DNA from: Caballeronia arvi
Lineage (GTDB): Bacteria > Pseudomonadota > Gammaproteobacteria > Burkholderiales > Burkholderiaceae
NCBI RefSeq assembly: GCF_001544695.2
Contig: NZ_FCOM02000004.1
Location: 124,001-188,000, forward strand
Reading direction: 5' to 3'
DNA length: 64,000 nucleotides
Shown here one piece after another: positions 50,365-59,946 of this stretch; position 1 is the stretch's first letter, and each line of letters begins with the position of its first letter. The notes below the pieces were generated by a model that searched no databases, was not told where the DNA came from, and saw only the letters and a program-made list of their open reading frames with translations. Both the position numbers and the translations under genes were made by a program.

Positions 50365-51225
50365 CTAGCGCGCGACGAGCTTGCGGATCACATCGACGAG
50401 CGGCGTCGTGCCCTTCACGATATCTTCGCGGCGCCCTTCGAAATCGATCCATCCTTCGTTGAAGCCGTCGAGCATACGGATACGCGGCATCGGATGCTTC
50501 ATGCCCTGACTCACGAACAGCGGCTCCCAGGAATCGCGCGGCACCGGCTGTGCGCGCACGGGTTGGCCGAGCACTTGTGAGAATGTGACGGCGATATCTT
50601 CGGGACTCACGCGTTGCGGTCCCTCCAGTTCGACGACGCGTGCGCCCGCCCAGTCTTCCTGCAAGAGCTTCGCCGCAAGACGGCCGATATCGTCGGTGGC
50701 GATCATCGGAATCGCGCGATCGAGCGGTTGCAGGAAGGATCGAACGATGCCTTCGTTGCGCGCGGCATCGACGTCCCACGCGCAGTTCTCCATGAACCAG
50801 CCGGGACGTAGAAAAGTGACCGGGATCGCTTGCTTGCGAAGCGCGTCTTCCAGCAGCGTGCGCTGCGTCAGAAGATTGCTTTGCGTCGCCTGAGCGCCGA
50901 TCGTCGACAGGCACACGATCTTGCGCGGCCTTGCGCGTGCGATAGCCGCGATGATGGCATCGATCACGCCCCGCGCTTCGGGAAATCCGGGCGCGGGATC
51001 GAATTCCGGCGGCGGCAGCAGGAACACGCCTTGTGCGCCTTCGAACGCGCTCGCGAGCGCATCGGCGTCGGTCATATCGGCGAGCGCAACGTCACAGCCG
51101 CGTGCCGACCAGTGCGCGCCCTTCTTCTCGTCGCGCACGACCGCGCGCACGGGCTTGCCTTGCTGCAACAGTGCATCGGCGAGCGCGCCGCCGACTTGTC
51201 CGGTGATGCCAGTGATGACGTACAT
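50365..51225 (-). CDS. NmrA-like NAD(P)-binding protein
   Basis: A 286-residue atypical (extended) SDR with the N-terminal GITGQVGGALADALLQQGKPVRAVVRD Rossmann unit. NmrA-like proteins such as QOR2 and HSCARG sense redox cofactors or reduce quinones; VCLSTIGAQA and FLRPGWFMENCAW are typical internal segments. The Tyr-x3-Lys of catalytic SDRs is absent, as is usual for this group. Convergent with the SDR above. Exact role unknown. Confidence 0.85.
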   Translation of the reverse strand: MYVITGITGQVGGALADALLQQGKPVRAVVRDEKKGAHWSARGCDVALADMTDADALASAFEGAQGVFLLPPPEFDPAPGFPEARGVIDAIIAAIARARPRKIVCLSTIGAQATQSNLLTQRTLLEDALRKQAIPVTFLRPGWFMENCAWDVDAARNEGIVRSFLQPLDRAIPMIATDDIGRLAAKLLQEDWAGARVVELEGPQRVSPEDIAVTFSQVLGQPVRAQPVPRDSWEPLFVSQGMKHPMPRIRMLDGFNEGWIDFEGRREDIVKGTTPLVDVIRKLVAR

Positions 51226-51362
51226 GGTCCGACTCCTTATGCAATTCGTTTGACTGCGACGGATTGCATGTTAGAGCGCGGACCGATGCGGAAAAATGGC
51301 TTCCCGGTTATGTGATTGATGACGCGATGTCATTGATCACGGCGTAACGATGCCGGAACATC

Positions 51363-51716
51363 TCAATGCCCCGGCCCGTTCTGTTCGATGCAGCTCAGCA
51401 CCAGCGTGCTGTTCACCCCGGCTTCGGGGCTGAGCATCGCAGTGTGAAATTCGCTGTCGGTGCAGCGCCAGTCGGCCTGCAGGTCTTTTCTGCAAACGCG
51501 CGTGGCGTCGCTGATGCGGGTGCGGTCCGGCACGTATTCGCAGGTGTCGAGGCCATCGCATTGACGCGTGAGATCGCGCGTCGCATTGCCGCCGGGCGCG
51601 CCGCAATTCGCGCCATACGTTCCGGAAACGACCGTGATCGTCCTTGCGTGAGCGTCCGCAACAATCGCAAGCACGACGATTCCCGCTATGACGCAAGCCC
51701 GCCGAAATCCAGTCAT
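51363..51716 (-). CDS. Exported Cys-rich protein with lectin-like (SUEL) pattern
   Basis: A 117-residue protein with a Sec signal (GFRRACVIAGIVVLAIVADAHA, cleavage near residue 24). The mature part has six Cys (38, 53, 59, 75, 85, 109) and the spacing GTYGANCG...C-x5-CEYV...VCRKDL...WRC, which resembles the galactose/rhamnose-binding SUEL lectin domain. It overlaps the sigma-factor gene by four bases. I infer a disulfide-bonded periplasmic or secreted binding protein; ligand unknown. Confidence 0.65.
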   Translation of the reverse strand: MTGFRRACVIAGIVVLAIVADAHARTITVVSGTYGANCGAPGGNATRDLTRQCDGLDTCEYVPDRTRISDATRVCRKDLQADWRCTDSEFHTAMLSPEAGVNSTLVLSCIEQNGPGH

Positions 51717-52399
51717 GGCGTCCTCCTGCCGGATATCTTCGATAGTACGCTCGCGACGATCCGGTCGCACTGTGCGCCGCCGAATTCGAACACGTCGCGC
51801 TCGGCGAGATCGAATGCCTGCGCAAGCGATTCGCGCAACATGCTTCGCGCGCGAAAGTGACGGCTGCGCACTGTGGCCTCGGGAATGTGGAGGCACAGCG
51901 CAGTCTCCTCGACGCTCATTTCTTCGATCGAACGCAGCACGAACACCATGCGAAAGAGCTCGGGCAGTTCATCGAGCTTGCGTTCGAGCAGCGCGCGGAC
52001 CTGGGCGCGCGCGAGCGCTTCATCGGGTGCATCGTCGTCGTGCGCGGTCATTGCATCGGCATGTTCGATGGAGTCGGGCGCGTCGACGATCGGAATCACG
52101 TTCTGACGTCGCGCGGTACGTCGCAAGCGCGCGAAACATTCATTGAGCACGAGCCGCGAGAGCCACGTAAAAAGCTTCGCATCGCCGCGAAACTGGCTCA
52201 TCGATCGGTATGCGTGCAGATACGCGTCCTGCAACGCGTCCTCGGCTTCGGCGTCGTTGCGCAAGGTCGCGCGTGCGAGCCGATAGAGACGCCGGTTATG
52301 CCGGCGCATCATGAGTTCGAACGCGCTGCGATCGCCCGCGACGATGCGATGAACTAGGCTCAGATCGTCATCTGTCTGGATTGGCAAGGGCTCGCTCAT
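51713..52399 (-). CDS. ECF RNA polymerase sigma factor
   Basis: A 228-residue sigma-70 family factor with only regions 2 and 4: region 2 near residues 22-92 (RNDAEAEDALQDAYLHAYRSMSQFRG, LFTWLSRLVLNECFARLRR), region 4 near 140-195 (LPELFRMVFVLRSIEEMSVEETALCLHIPEATVRSRHFRAR). A C-terminal extension (DVFEFGGAQCDRIVASVLSKI) follows, as in some ECF groups. No anti-sigma gene is adjacent. It lies between genes for exported proteins, which it may control. Confidence 0.93.
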   Translation of the reverse strand: MSEPLPIQTDDDLSLVHRIVAGDRSAFELMMRRHNRRLYRLARATLRNDAEAEDALQDAYLHAYRSMSQFRGDAKLFTWLSRLVLNECFARLRRTARRQNVIPIVDAPDSIEHADAMTAHDDDAPDEALARAQVRALLERKLDELPELFRMVFVLRSIEEMSVEETALCLHIPEATVRSRHFRARSMLRESLAQAFDLAERDVFEFGGAQCDRIVASVLSKISGRRTP

Positions 52400-52417
52400 C
52401 GTGGCCTCATCGATGCA

Positions 52418-52732
52418 TCATCGAACGTTCAGGATCGCGTGCATCGTCGGATGCAGCGTGCACGAATACGCATAGCTTCCCGCATCGCGCGCGACGAAAC
52501 TCCACGACGCATCGGGCGCGATGTCATGCGAATCGAAGGCTTTCTTGTCGGCGGTCGCGGTATGGGGAAACAGATCCTTGTTGACCCATACGACACGATC
52601 GCCGCGCGCAATCGTCAACGCGGGCGGCTCGAAGCGCATCTGTTCGATCACGACGACGAACGTCGCCGCCATCGCTTCCGACGACAACGCGAGCATGCCC
52701 GCGAAAGCAAAGAGCCAGCGCGCATCACGCAC
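52418..52732 (-). CDS. Cupredoxin (amicyanin/pseudoazurin-like) periplasmic protein
   Basis: A 104-residue blue-copper protein. Signal peptide to about residue 22 (ALSSEAMA-A), then the ligands H57 (LFPHTAT), C91, H94 and M97 in the single loop CTLHPTMHA, a complete type-1 copper set. I prefer GTG 52732, which overlaps the DUF4142 gene by eight bases and gives a clean signal; ATGs at 52768 and 52759 are alternatives with an odd basic N-terminus. Likely carries electrons or binds copper in the periplasm. Confidence 0.8.
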   Translation of the reverse strand: MRDARWLFAFAGMLALSSEAMAATFVVVIEQMRFEPPALTIARGDRVVWVNKDLFPHTATADKKAFDSHDIAPDASWSFVARDAGSYAYSCTLHPTMHAILNVR

Positions 52733-53258
52733 CGCTCTTTCCCAGTTCCGCCTGCACATGCCGCGCATGTTCGAGATGCGCGACGAACGCGGGCCGCACC
52801 TTCACCAGCAACGCCTTCAGCTCTTCGTTCTTCGCGCTGGGAATCAGCGTCTTGTCGAGCGCATCGAGCACGCTTTCATGATAGGCGACCTCATGATCGA
52901 TATACGACTTGTCGAAGCTGCCGCCCGAAAGCGTCTTCAGCTTCGAGAGATTCGCCTCGCCGCCCTGCTTGAGGCTTTGTGCCGTCGGGTTGTCTTCGGG
53001 CGTCACGTTGAGCTTCTTCACGAGATCGGTTGCCGCCTTGTTGACGCCGCGATGGTCGGTGACCATCTGCTGCGCGAACGCTTTCACATCCTTCGATTTC
53101 GTCTTCGATTCGGCGAGCTTGCCCGCATCGATATCGACCTGATTCGCCGTCACGACGATGGCCGCGATCTGCGGATCGGTCGGGCCTGCATTCTGTGCGT
53201 AAGGCGCGACGCTCGCGAGGGCGAGCGCCACGGCGCATGCGATATGAACCAGCTTCAT
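52725..53258 (-). CDS. DUF4142 exported protein (ferritin-like fold)
   Basis: A 177-residue protein with a signal peptide (MKLVHIACAVALALASVAPYAQ). The mature part is helical and contains FAQQMVTDHRGVNKAATDLVKKL, SLKQGGEANLSKL and YHESVLDALDKTLIPSAKNEELKALL, the DUF4142 pattern, with conserved His/Glu that might bind metal. Start ATG 53258 behind GGGAG. First gene of the sigma-factor operon; the order is DUF4142, cupredoxin, sigma, lectin-like. Confidence 0.88.
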   Translation of the reverse strand: MKLVHIACAVALALASVAPYAQNAGPTDPQIAAIVVTANQVDIDAGKLAESKTKSKDVKAFAQQMVTDHRGVNKAATDLVKKLNVTPEDNPTAQSLKQGGEANLSKLKTLSGGSFDKSYIDHEVAYHESVLDALDKTLIPSAKNEELKALLVKVRPAFVAHLEHARHVQAELGKSGA

Positions 53259-53400
53259 GGGAATCTCCCGGCATCGGTTGCGGATACCGGCTTGGATGTC
53301 ATGACTAAAATCGGCGTTCCCGAATCGATGCAATGGCGCTTATCATCGGAAAAACCGCGCATCGAACGTAATGGATGGTCATCCCCGGACCGGAGGTCGC

Positions 53401-56142
53401 ATGCCACCGCTACGCGCAATCCATCTGCTGCAAACGAAAGAAGGCGCCCGCCTGCACGGGGCCGAGCTCGACCATTGGCGACGCTGGGGCCCGTATCTGA
53501 GCGAACGTCAATGGGGCACGGTCCGCGAGGATTACAGCGAATACGGCACCGCCTGGGACTATTTTCCGCACGACCATGCGCGTAGCCGCATGTATCGCTG
53601 GGGTGAGGACGGCATCGCCGGGTTCGGCAACGATCCGCTCGACTGGTGTGTGTCGCTCGCGCTGTGGAACGGGCGCGATCCGATCATCAAGGAACGGCTC
53701 TTCGGGCTGACGAACGAGCAAGGCAATCACGGCGAGGACGTGAAGGAACTGTACTTCTATCTCGACGGCACGCCGACGCATTCGTACATGAAGATGCTGT
53801 ACAAGTACCCCCACGATGCGTATCCGTATCAGCAGCTCATCGACGAGAACAGGCGGCGCGGCCCCGAGCTGCCGGAGTATGAAGTGCTCGACACCGGCGT
53901 GTTCGACGAAAACCGCTACTTCGATGTCTGCGTCGAGTATGCGAAGCACACGCCGGACGACATCGTGATGCGGGTCACCGTCGAAAATCGCGCGGATCAA
54001 AGCGCGACGCTCGATGTGCTGCCGCAGCTTTGGGCGCGCAACCGATGGAGCTGGTCGAGCAAGTGGGGAAAGCCATCGCTGACGCTGGAGCAGGATGCGC
54101 GGGAAGGCGCGCGCGTCATTGCGCACAATCCGTCGTCCGGCACCCTGATTGTCACGGCCGCGGCGCAGTCGCCCATCGAATGGCTCTTCTGCGAAAACGA
54201 AACGAACGTTCGTCGTATCTTCGGTATGGAAGGCGCGGGACCGTTCAAGGACGGCTTCAACGACTTTCTCGTCGAAGGCGACGAACAGGCGATCCGTCGC
54301 GATCGCGGCACGCGTAGCGCGGCACGTGTGCGCCTGGAGCTCGCGCCTCATGAGCGATCGGTGATGTTTTTGCGCTGGCGTCCCGCATCGGTGTCGAACG
54401 ATCCGCCGCTCGACATGGAACAGCTCGTCGCGCGTCGCGCAGCGGAGGCCGACGAGTTCTATGCGACGCTGCAACACGATATCGCCGATGAAGATGCGCG
54501 CCTCGTGCAACGCCAGGCGCTCGCCGGCATGTTATGGACGAAGCAGTATTACCAGTTCGACGTCACCCGCTGGCACGACGGCGATCCGGGCCAGCCCACG
54601 CCGCCGAAAGGCCGCCGCCACGGACGCAACGCGGACTGGCGCCACATGTGCAATGGCGACATCGTGTCGATGCCGGACAAATGGGAATACCCGTGGTACG
54701 CGTCGTGGGACCTCGCGTTTCATGCGGTGGCGTTCGCGACCATCGATCCCGACTTCGCGAAGAAGCAGTTGATGTTGCTCGTCAAAGAGCGCTATATGCA
54801 CCCGAACGGCCAATTGCCCGCGTATGAATGGGCATTCGGCGACGCCAACCCGCCCGTGCACGCATGGGCGACATGGCGCGTGTACGAGCTCGATCGCGAG
54901 ATGACGGGCATCGGCGATCACGCGTTCCTAGAAGTGATGTTCCACAAGCTGCTGCTCAATTTCGCGTGGTGGGTCAACCGCAAGGACGCCGACGACCGCA
55001 ACATCTTTCAGGGCGGCTTTCTCGGGCTCGACAACATCGGCATTTTCGATCGCTCGCAGCCGCTGCCCACGGGCGGGCGCATCGATCAGGCCGACGGCAC
55101 CGCATGGATGGCCTCGTATGCGCTCGATCTCATGCAGATCGGCCTCGAGCTCGCGATGACGAACGAATCGTATGTCGAGATCGCGGTGAAGTTCTTCGAG
55201 CACTTTCTGTATATCGCCGAAGCGGTCAGTTGCGGTGAGGGCTGCAATACAGGCCTTTGGGACAAGCAAGACGAGTTCTTCTATGACTCGCTGCATCTTC
55301 CGAACGGCAAGCGCGTGCCCATGCGCATTCGTTCGATCGTCGGGCTGATTCCGCTCTTTGCCGTTCACGTGCTCGAAGAGCGCGTCTATGGCGATCTGCC
55401 CGGACTGCGCGAACGGCTCGCGTGGTTTCTGGATCATCGTCCGAATCTGGCAAAGCTCGTATCGCGCTGGACCGAGCCCGGCAAGGGCAACACGACCTTG
55501 CTGTCGCTGTTGCGCGGACATCGGATGAAAGCGCTGTTGCGCCGCACGCTCGATCAGAGCGAATTCCTGTCCGACTATGGCGTGCGGGCGTTGTCCCGCG
55601 TGCATTGCGGCACGCCCTATGTGTTCGATCACGAAGGCGTGCACGTCCGTATCCGCTACTTGCCGGCGGAATCCGACTCGCGCGTGTTCGGCGGCAATTC
55701 GAACTGGCGCGGACCGATATGGATGCCCGTGAATTACTTGCTGATCGAATCGCTTTACGAGTTTCATCGCTACTACGGCGATGAGTTTCGCGTCGAGCAT
55801 CCGACGGGATCGGGCACATCGCTTTGCCTGAGCGAGATCGCCGACGATCTGTCACGGCGCATCACCACGCTCTTCACGAAAGATGCGCAGGGCAAGCGCC
55901 CTGTCATGGCCGCGTATCCGCAATTGCAAGCGGACCCGCGCTCGCAGGATCTCATCCTCTTTCACGAGTATTTTCATGGCGACAACGGGCGCGGCGTCGG
56001 CGCTTCGCATCAGACGGGATGGAGCGGGCTCGTTGCGCTGCTGCTGCAACCGCGGTTGATGAAGTTATCGCACGTGGGGCCGGAAGCGCCTGTCATGGCC
56101 GTGCGCCTGGACGAGGAAGCCGTGGCCGCGATGGGCCGTTAG
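53401..56142 (+). CDS. Glycoside hydrolase, GH63-related glucosidase
   Basis: A 913-residue cytoplasmic protein. The N-terminal third (RLHGAELDHWRRWGPYLSERQWGTVREDYSEYGTAWDYFPHDHARSR) is the usual beta-sandwich start; the C-terminal (alpha/alpha)6 barrel contains PWYASWDLAFHAVAF, whose Asp is the likely general acid, DGTAWMASYALDLMQIGLELA and GNSNWRGPIWMPVNYLLIESL. It fits the GH63/YgjK/MGH1-like group acting on alpha-glucosides or mannosyl-glycerate-type solutes. Start at 53401 because GGAGG lies five bases before; ATG 53371 is open too. No signal peptide. Confidence 0.88.
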   Translation: MPPLRAIHLLQTKEGARLHGAELDHWRRWGPYLSERQWGTVREDYSEYGTAWDYFPHDHARSRMYRWGEDGIAGFGNDPLDWCVSLALWNGRDPIIKERLFGLTNEQGNHGEDVKELYFYLDGTPTHSYMKMLYKYPHDAYPYQQLIDENRRRGPELPEYEVLDTGVFDENRYFDVCVEYAKHTPDDIVMRVTVENRADQSATLDVLPQLWARNRWSWSSKWGKPSLTLEQDAREGARVIAHNPSSGTLIVTAAAQSPIEWLFCENETNVRRIFGMEGAGPFKDGFNDFLVEGDEQAIRRDRGTRSAARVRLELAPHERSVMFLRWRPASVSNDPPLDMEQLVARRAAEADEFYATLQHDIADEDARLVQRQALAGMLWTKQYYQFDVTRWHDGDPGQPTPPKGRRHGRNADWRHMCNGDIVSMPDKWEYPWYASWDLAFHAVAFATIDPDFAKKQLMLLVKERYMHPNGQLPAYEWAFGDANPPVHAWATWRVYELDREMTGIGDHAFLEVMFHKLLLNFAWWVNRKDADDRNIFQGGFLGLDNIGIFDRSQPLPTGGRIDQADGTAWMASYALDLMQIGLELAMTNESYVEIAVKFFEHFLYIAEAVSCGEGCNTGLWDKQDEFFYDSLHLPNGKRVPMRIRSIVGLIPLFAVHVLEERVYGDLPGLRERLAWFLDHRPNLAKLVSRWTEPGKGNTTLLSLLRGHRMKALLRRTLDQSEFLSDYGVRALSRVHCGTPYVFDHEGVHVRIRYLPAESDSRVFGGNSNWRGPIWMPVNYLLIESLYEFHRYYGDEFRVEHPTGSGTSLCLSEIADDLSRRITTLFTKDAQGKRPVMAAYPQLQADPRSQDLILFHEYFHGDNGRGVGASHQTGWSGLVALLLQPRLMKLSHVGPEAPVMAVRLDEEAVAAMGR

Positions 56143-56210
56143 CTCGCCTATACTGGGATTGTCAGTTCGCGTGTTTCTCTCTTGTCCGCATAGGACCGGA
56201 GGACGTCATC

Positions 56211-56657
56211 ATGTTCAGGCATCTGCTCGTTCCGACAGACGGCTCCGCGCTATCCGAAGCGGCGGTACGCATGGCGGTCACACTGGCCAAGGAAAACGGC
56301 GCGCGTATCACCGGTCTTTATATGGTGCGGCCGTTTCATATGACCGTTTATAGCGCCGAAATGGTGGGCGCGCCTCAGGATGATTTGCAGTCGGTCGACA
56401 GGGCGCACGCCGAGCAGTATCTCGAGGGCTTGCGGTCGATCGCCGCCGAGGCCGGTGTGGAATGCGATACGGAAGCGCCCACCGGCACGCATCCATACGA
56501 GGCGATTCTGGATGCCGCGAAGGCGCGGCACTGCGATCTCATCGTGATGGCGTCACATGGACATGGCGGGATTCGCGGGCTTTTGCTCGGAAGCGAGACG
56601 CAGAAGGTGTTGACGCATAGTCATTTGCCGATTCTGGTGGTGCGGCCGCCGGAGTGA
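56211..56657 (+). CDS. Universal stress protein (UspA family, ATP-binding type)
   Basis: A 148-residue single UspA domain: MFRHLLVPTDGSALSEAAVRMAVTLAKENGAR at the start, DLIVMASHGHGGIRGLLLGSETQKVL at the end with the GHGG-x5-LGS nucleotide-binding pattern of the ATP-binding subgroup. GGAGG lies eight to twelve bases before ATG 56211; the longer upstream frame lies inside the glycoside hydrolase gene. Likely a stress or growth-arrest responsive protein. Confidence 0.93.
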   Translation: MFRHLLVPTDGSALSEAAVRMAVTLAKENGARITGLYMVRPFHMTVYSAEMVGAPQDDLQSVDRAHAEQYLEGLRSIAAEAGVECDTEAPTGTHPYEAILDAAKARHCDLIVMASHGHGGIRGLLLGSETQKVLTHSHLPILVVRPPE

Positions 56658-56662
56658 AGCCC

Positions 56663-58120
56663 CTACCCCTCCAGATTCCCGAAACAAACATACTTCGCTT
56701 CCAGATACTCCTCGACGCCCGACGACGCTCCTTCTCTTCCCATCCCCGATTCCTTGATCCCGCCGAACGGCGCAACCTCGTTGAACACGAGGCTGTCGTT
56801 CACGCCGACGACGCCGCATTCCAGCGCCTCCATCACCCTGAACGCGCGGCTGATGTCCGCCGTGTAGAAGTAGGCGGCAAGCCCGGTGCGCGTGTCGTTC
56901 GCGAGCGTGATGACGTCGTCCTCGTCCCTGAACTGGAGCACGCTGGCAATCGGACCGAGCACTTCGTCGCCGCATACGCTCATCGACGGATCGACGCCCG
57001 TCAGCACCGTCGGCCTGTAAAAGCGCGATCCGGGCGCGACGCGCGAGCCGCCGGCCGCAACCGTCGCGCCGCGTCTCACCGCTTCATCGACGAGACTTTC
57101 GACGTTCGCTACCGCCGCCTCGCTGATGAGCGGCCCGATCTGCGCGCCCTCGTCCAGCCCGTCGCTCACCCTCAGCAACGCGACGCGCGAGACGAGTTTC
57201 GCGACGAAACTTTCATACACGTCCTCATGCACGAAGAAACGGTTCGCACACATCGCGGCCTGCCCCGAGTGACGAAACCGCGCATCGAGCGCGCCCTTGA
57301 CGGCGAGGTCGATGTCCGCATCGCCGAACACGATGAAAGGACAGTTCGCGCCCAGTTCGAGCGACATCTTCTTGACGGTTGGCGCGCACAAGCTCATCAG
57401 CCGCTTGCCTTCGTCGATGGAGCCGGTGAACGACACCTTCCTTACATCGGGACTCGCGAGCAGCGTGCTCCGGACCGGCTCGCCTTCGCCCGTCAGCACG
57501 GAGAGCACGCCGCGCGGCAAGCCGGCATTCTCGCCGAGCACGCACAACGCGAGCGCCGAAAAGGGCGTCCGCGGATCGGGATGATGAACGACCGTGCAGC
57601 CCGCCGCGAGCGCCGCGCCGACCCGCCGCGCGACCATCGACGATGGAAAGGTCCATGACGTGATCGCGCCGCACACGCCTATCGGCTGATGCAGCACACG
57701 GATGCGCTGATTACGGCGCGGCGCGGGAATGTTATCGCCGTAGATGCGTCGCGCCTCTTCCGCGAACCAGTCGAGATAGTTCGCGGCCTGCGTGATCTCG
57801 GAACGCGCTTCGTGCAGCGGCTTGCCTTGCTCGCTGCAAAGGATGATGGCGAGATCGTCGCGATGATGTTCGACGAGACGTCCCCACTCGCGCAGCACCG
57901 AAGCGCGCTCGCGGCTGCTCCAGCTGCGCCAGTCCTGCAAGGCCGCATTCGCGCATTCGATCGCTTCGGTTACCTGTTCCGGCGTGACTTGCGGCACGCT
58001 GCCGAGGGTCTCGCCCGTCGAAGGATTCGTGACGGGCACGCGCGGCAGTGACGTGTTGTCGGCCCACGCGCCGCCGATATATGCCGATTGCTCGAAAAGA
58101 CTCGGGCACTGCAGTTTCAT
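56663..58120 (-). CDS. Aldehyde-dehydrogenase homologue lacking catalytic residues (probable pseudoenzyme, GabD-like)
   Basis: A 485-residue protein, the size of GabD succinate-semialdehyde dehydrogenase and clearly alignable to it along its whole length. But the catalytic Cys is replaced: GQTCVCANR of GabD reads GQAAMCANR here, so A289 takes its place and only the neighbour C291 remains. The oxyanion Asn of PWNFP is T157 (SWTFP) and the cofactor Lys of LKP is H180 (HHP); the general base E255 (SLELG) remains. It therefore cannot work like GabD unless C291 has taken over. Start 58120, GGAG just upstream. Lies 164 bases after actP on the same strand. Confidence 0.88.
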   Translation of the reverse strand: MKLQCPSLFEQSAYIGGAWADNTSLPRVPVTNPSTGETLGSVPQVTPEQVTEAIECANAALQDWRSWSSRERASVLREWGRLVEHHRDDLAIILCSEQGKPLHEARSEITQAANYLDWFAEEARRIYGDNIPAPRRNQRIRVLHQPIGVCGAITSWTFPSSMVARRVGAALAAGCTVVHHPDPRTPFSALALCVLGENAGLPRGVLSVLTGEGEPVRSTLLASPDVRKVSFTGSIDEGKRLMSLCAPTVKKMSLELGANCPFIVFGDADIDLAVKGALDARFRHSGQAAMCANRFFVHEDVYESFVAKLVSRVALLRVSDGLDEGAQIGPLISEAAVANVESLVDEAVRRGATVAAGGSRVAPGSRFYRPTVLTGVDPSMSVCGDEVLGPIASVLQFRDEDDVITLANDTRTGLAAYFYTADISRAFRVMEALECGVVGVNDSLVFNEVAPFGGIKESGMGREGASSGVEEYLEAKYVCFGNLEG

Positions 58121-58249
58121 GGCTCGCTCCATGCATTGACGCTTCGTGCATTCCGGTTGCATCGAGCTTAACGCATTTTTTCGGCCATTCGATAACGCAG
58201 GACTTCGCTGTCGTATCAGTGCTGCGGCATGTCGCCTTGGCGATGGTCC

Positions 58250-58275
58250 GGCGGCGCCGCGAGCGCAGCGCCGCC
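58250..58275 (-). repeat. G+C-rich hairpin after actP
   Basis: GGCGGCGC (58250-58257) and GCGCCGCC (58268-58275) form an 8-bp stem ten bases after the actP stop. No T run follows on the minus strand, so it is at best an attenuator or an mRNA 3'-end structure before the downstream ALDH-like gene. Confidence 0.5.
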
Positions 58276-58284
58276 ACCTTCATA

Positions 58285-59946
58285 TCAATGGCTCGCGCCC
58301 TCCACCGCGCCGATGCCCGTTTCGGAGCGCACCGTCTGCGCCTCGAAGCCGGCCTTGTCGATGCGCGCACGCGCCGATTTGTCGGTCACCGAGAAGAGCC
58401 AGATGCCGAGGAAGCCGATGGCCATCGAGAACAGCGCGGGCGACGCATACGGGAACGGCGCGCTCGCATAGTGGAACACGTCGACCCATACGGCCTTCGA
58501 CAGCACCGTCATCACGACCGCCGAAAGCAGGCCGAGGAAACCGCCGACCGCGGCGCCGCGCGTCGTGCAGCCGCGCCACAGGACGGACATGAAGAGCACC
58601 GGGAAATTGGCCGACGCGGCCACCGCGAAAGCAAGCGACACCATGAACGCGATGTTCTGCTTCTCGAACACGATGCCGAGCACGACCGCGACGATGCCAA
58701 GCACGATCGTCGTCATGCGCGACACCTTCAGCTCGCTCTTGCTCGACGCCTTGCCCTTCTTGAACACGGTCGCATACAGATCGTGCGACACCGCCGATGC
58801 GCCCGCGAGCGTGAGACCCGCGACCACCGCGAGAATCGTGGCGAACGCAACCGCCGAGATGAAGCCGAGGAACACGTTGCCGCCGACCGCGCTCGCGAGA
58901 TGCACCGCCGCCATGTTCGTGCCGCCGAGCAGCTTGCCGCCCGCGTCCTTGAAGACCGGATTGGTGCTCACCAGCACGATCGCGCCGAAGCCGATGATGA
59001 ACGTGAGAATGTAGAAGTAGCCGATCCACGTCGTCGCCCAGAACACCGACTTGCGCGCTTCCTTCGCATTCGGCACCGTGAAAAAGCGCATCAGGATGTG
59101 CGGCAGGCCAGCCGTGCCGAACATCAGCGCGATGCCGAACGAGATCGCCGAGATCGGGTCCTTGATGAAGTTGCCCGGACCCATGATCGACGCCTTCTTC
59201 TCGTGCACGTCGACGGCCTTCGCAAAGAGCGCCTCCGGGCTGAAGTGGAACTGCCACAGCACCATGAACGCCATGAACGAGGCGCCCGCGAGCAGCAGGC
59301 ACGCCTTGATGATCTGCACCCATGTGGTCGCGGTCATGCCGCCGAAGAGCACGTACACCATCATCAGCGCGCCGACGATCACCACCGCGATCCAGTATTC
59401 GAGGCCGAACAGGAGCTTGATGAGCTGTCCCGCGCCGACCATCTGCGCGATCAGATAGAACGCCACGACGACGAGCGTGCCCGACGCCGCAAACGCGCGG
59501 ATCGGCGTCTGTTTGAAGCGGTACGCGGCGACATCGGCGAAAGTGAAGCGGCCGAGATTGCGCAGGCGCTCCGCCATCAGGAACGTGATGATCGGCCAGC
59601 CGACCAGAAAGCCGATCGAATAGATCAGGCCGTCGTAGCCGTTGCTATAGACTGCCGCGGAAATGCCGAGAAACGAGGCGGCCGACATGAAGTCGCCCGC
59701 GATCGCAAGACCGTTCTGAAAGCCGGTGATGCCGCCGCCCGCCGTATAGAACTCCGCGGCCGAGCGGGTCTTCTTTGCGGCCCATTTGGTGATGAAGAGC
59801 GTCGCGATCACGAACGCGATGAACATGCAGATCGCTGTCCAGTTGGTCGCCTGCTTGACGGCCTGACCGAGATCGCCGCCTGCTGCAAAAGAACTGGCGG
59901 AGGCCGCGAAAAGCGCGCCCGCCGCGAGATAACGATGCGCCTTCAT
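58285..59946 (-). CDS. actP: Cation/acetate symporter
   Basis: A 553-residue sodium:solute symporter (SSS family) with about 13 helices and a signal-like N-terminus ([21 protein letters not shown]). [31 protein letters not shown] and [17 protein letters not shown] are diagnostic of ActP/YjcG. It imports acetate and short acids such as propionate or glycolate. Start at 59946, overlapping the DUF485 stop (ATGA); the open frame that continues to 60327 is the DUF485 gene read in another frame. Confidence 0.94.
   Translation of the reverse strand: MKAHRYLAAGALFAASASSFAAGGDLGQAVKQATNWTAICMFIAFVIATLFITKWAAKKTRSAAEFYTAGGGITGFQNGLAIAGDFMSAASFLGISAAVYSNGYDGLIYSIGFLVGWPIITFLMAERLRNLGRFTFADVAAYRFKQTPIRAFAASGTLVVVAFYLIAQMVGAGQLIKLLFGLEYWIAVVIVGALMMVYVLFGGMTATTWVQIIKACLLLAGASFMAFMVLWQFHFSPEALFAKAVDVHEKKASIMGPGNFIKDPISAISFGIALMFGTAGLPHILMRFFTVPNAKEARKSVFWATTWIGYFYILTFIIGFGAIVLVSTNPVFKDAGGKLLGGTNMAAVHLASAVGGNVFLGFISAVAFATILAVVAGLTLAGASAVSHDLYATVFKKGKASSKSELKVSRMTTIVLGIVAVVLGIVFEKQNIAFMVSLAFAVAASANFPVLFMSVLWRGCTTRGAAVGGFLGLLSAVVMTVLSKAVWVDVFHYASAPFPYASPALFSMAIGFLGIWLFSVTDKSARARIDKAGFEAQTVRSETGIGAVEGASH

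Noticed and set aside
58250..58275. Hairpin after actP as an intrinsic terminator
   Set aside because: Strong stem but no T run on the minus strand; kept only as a repeat.
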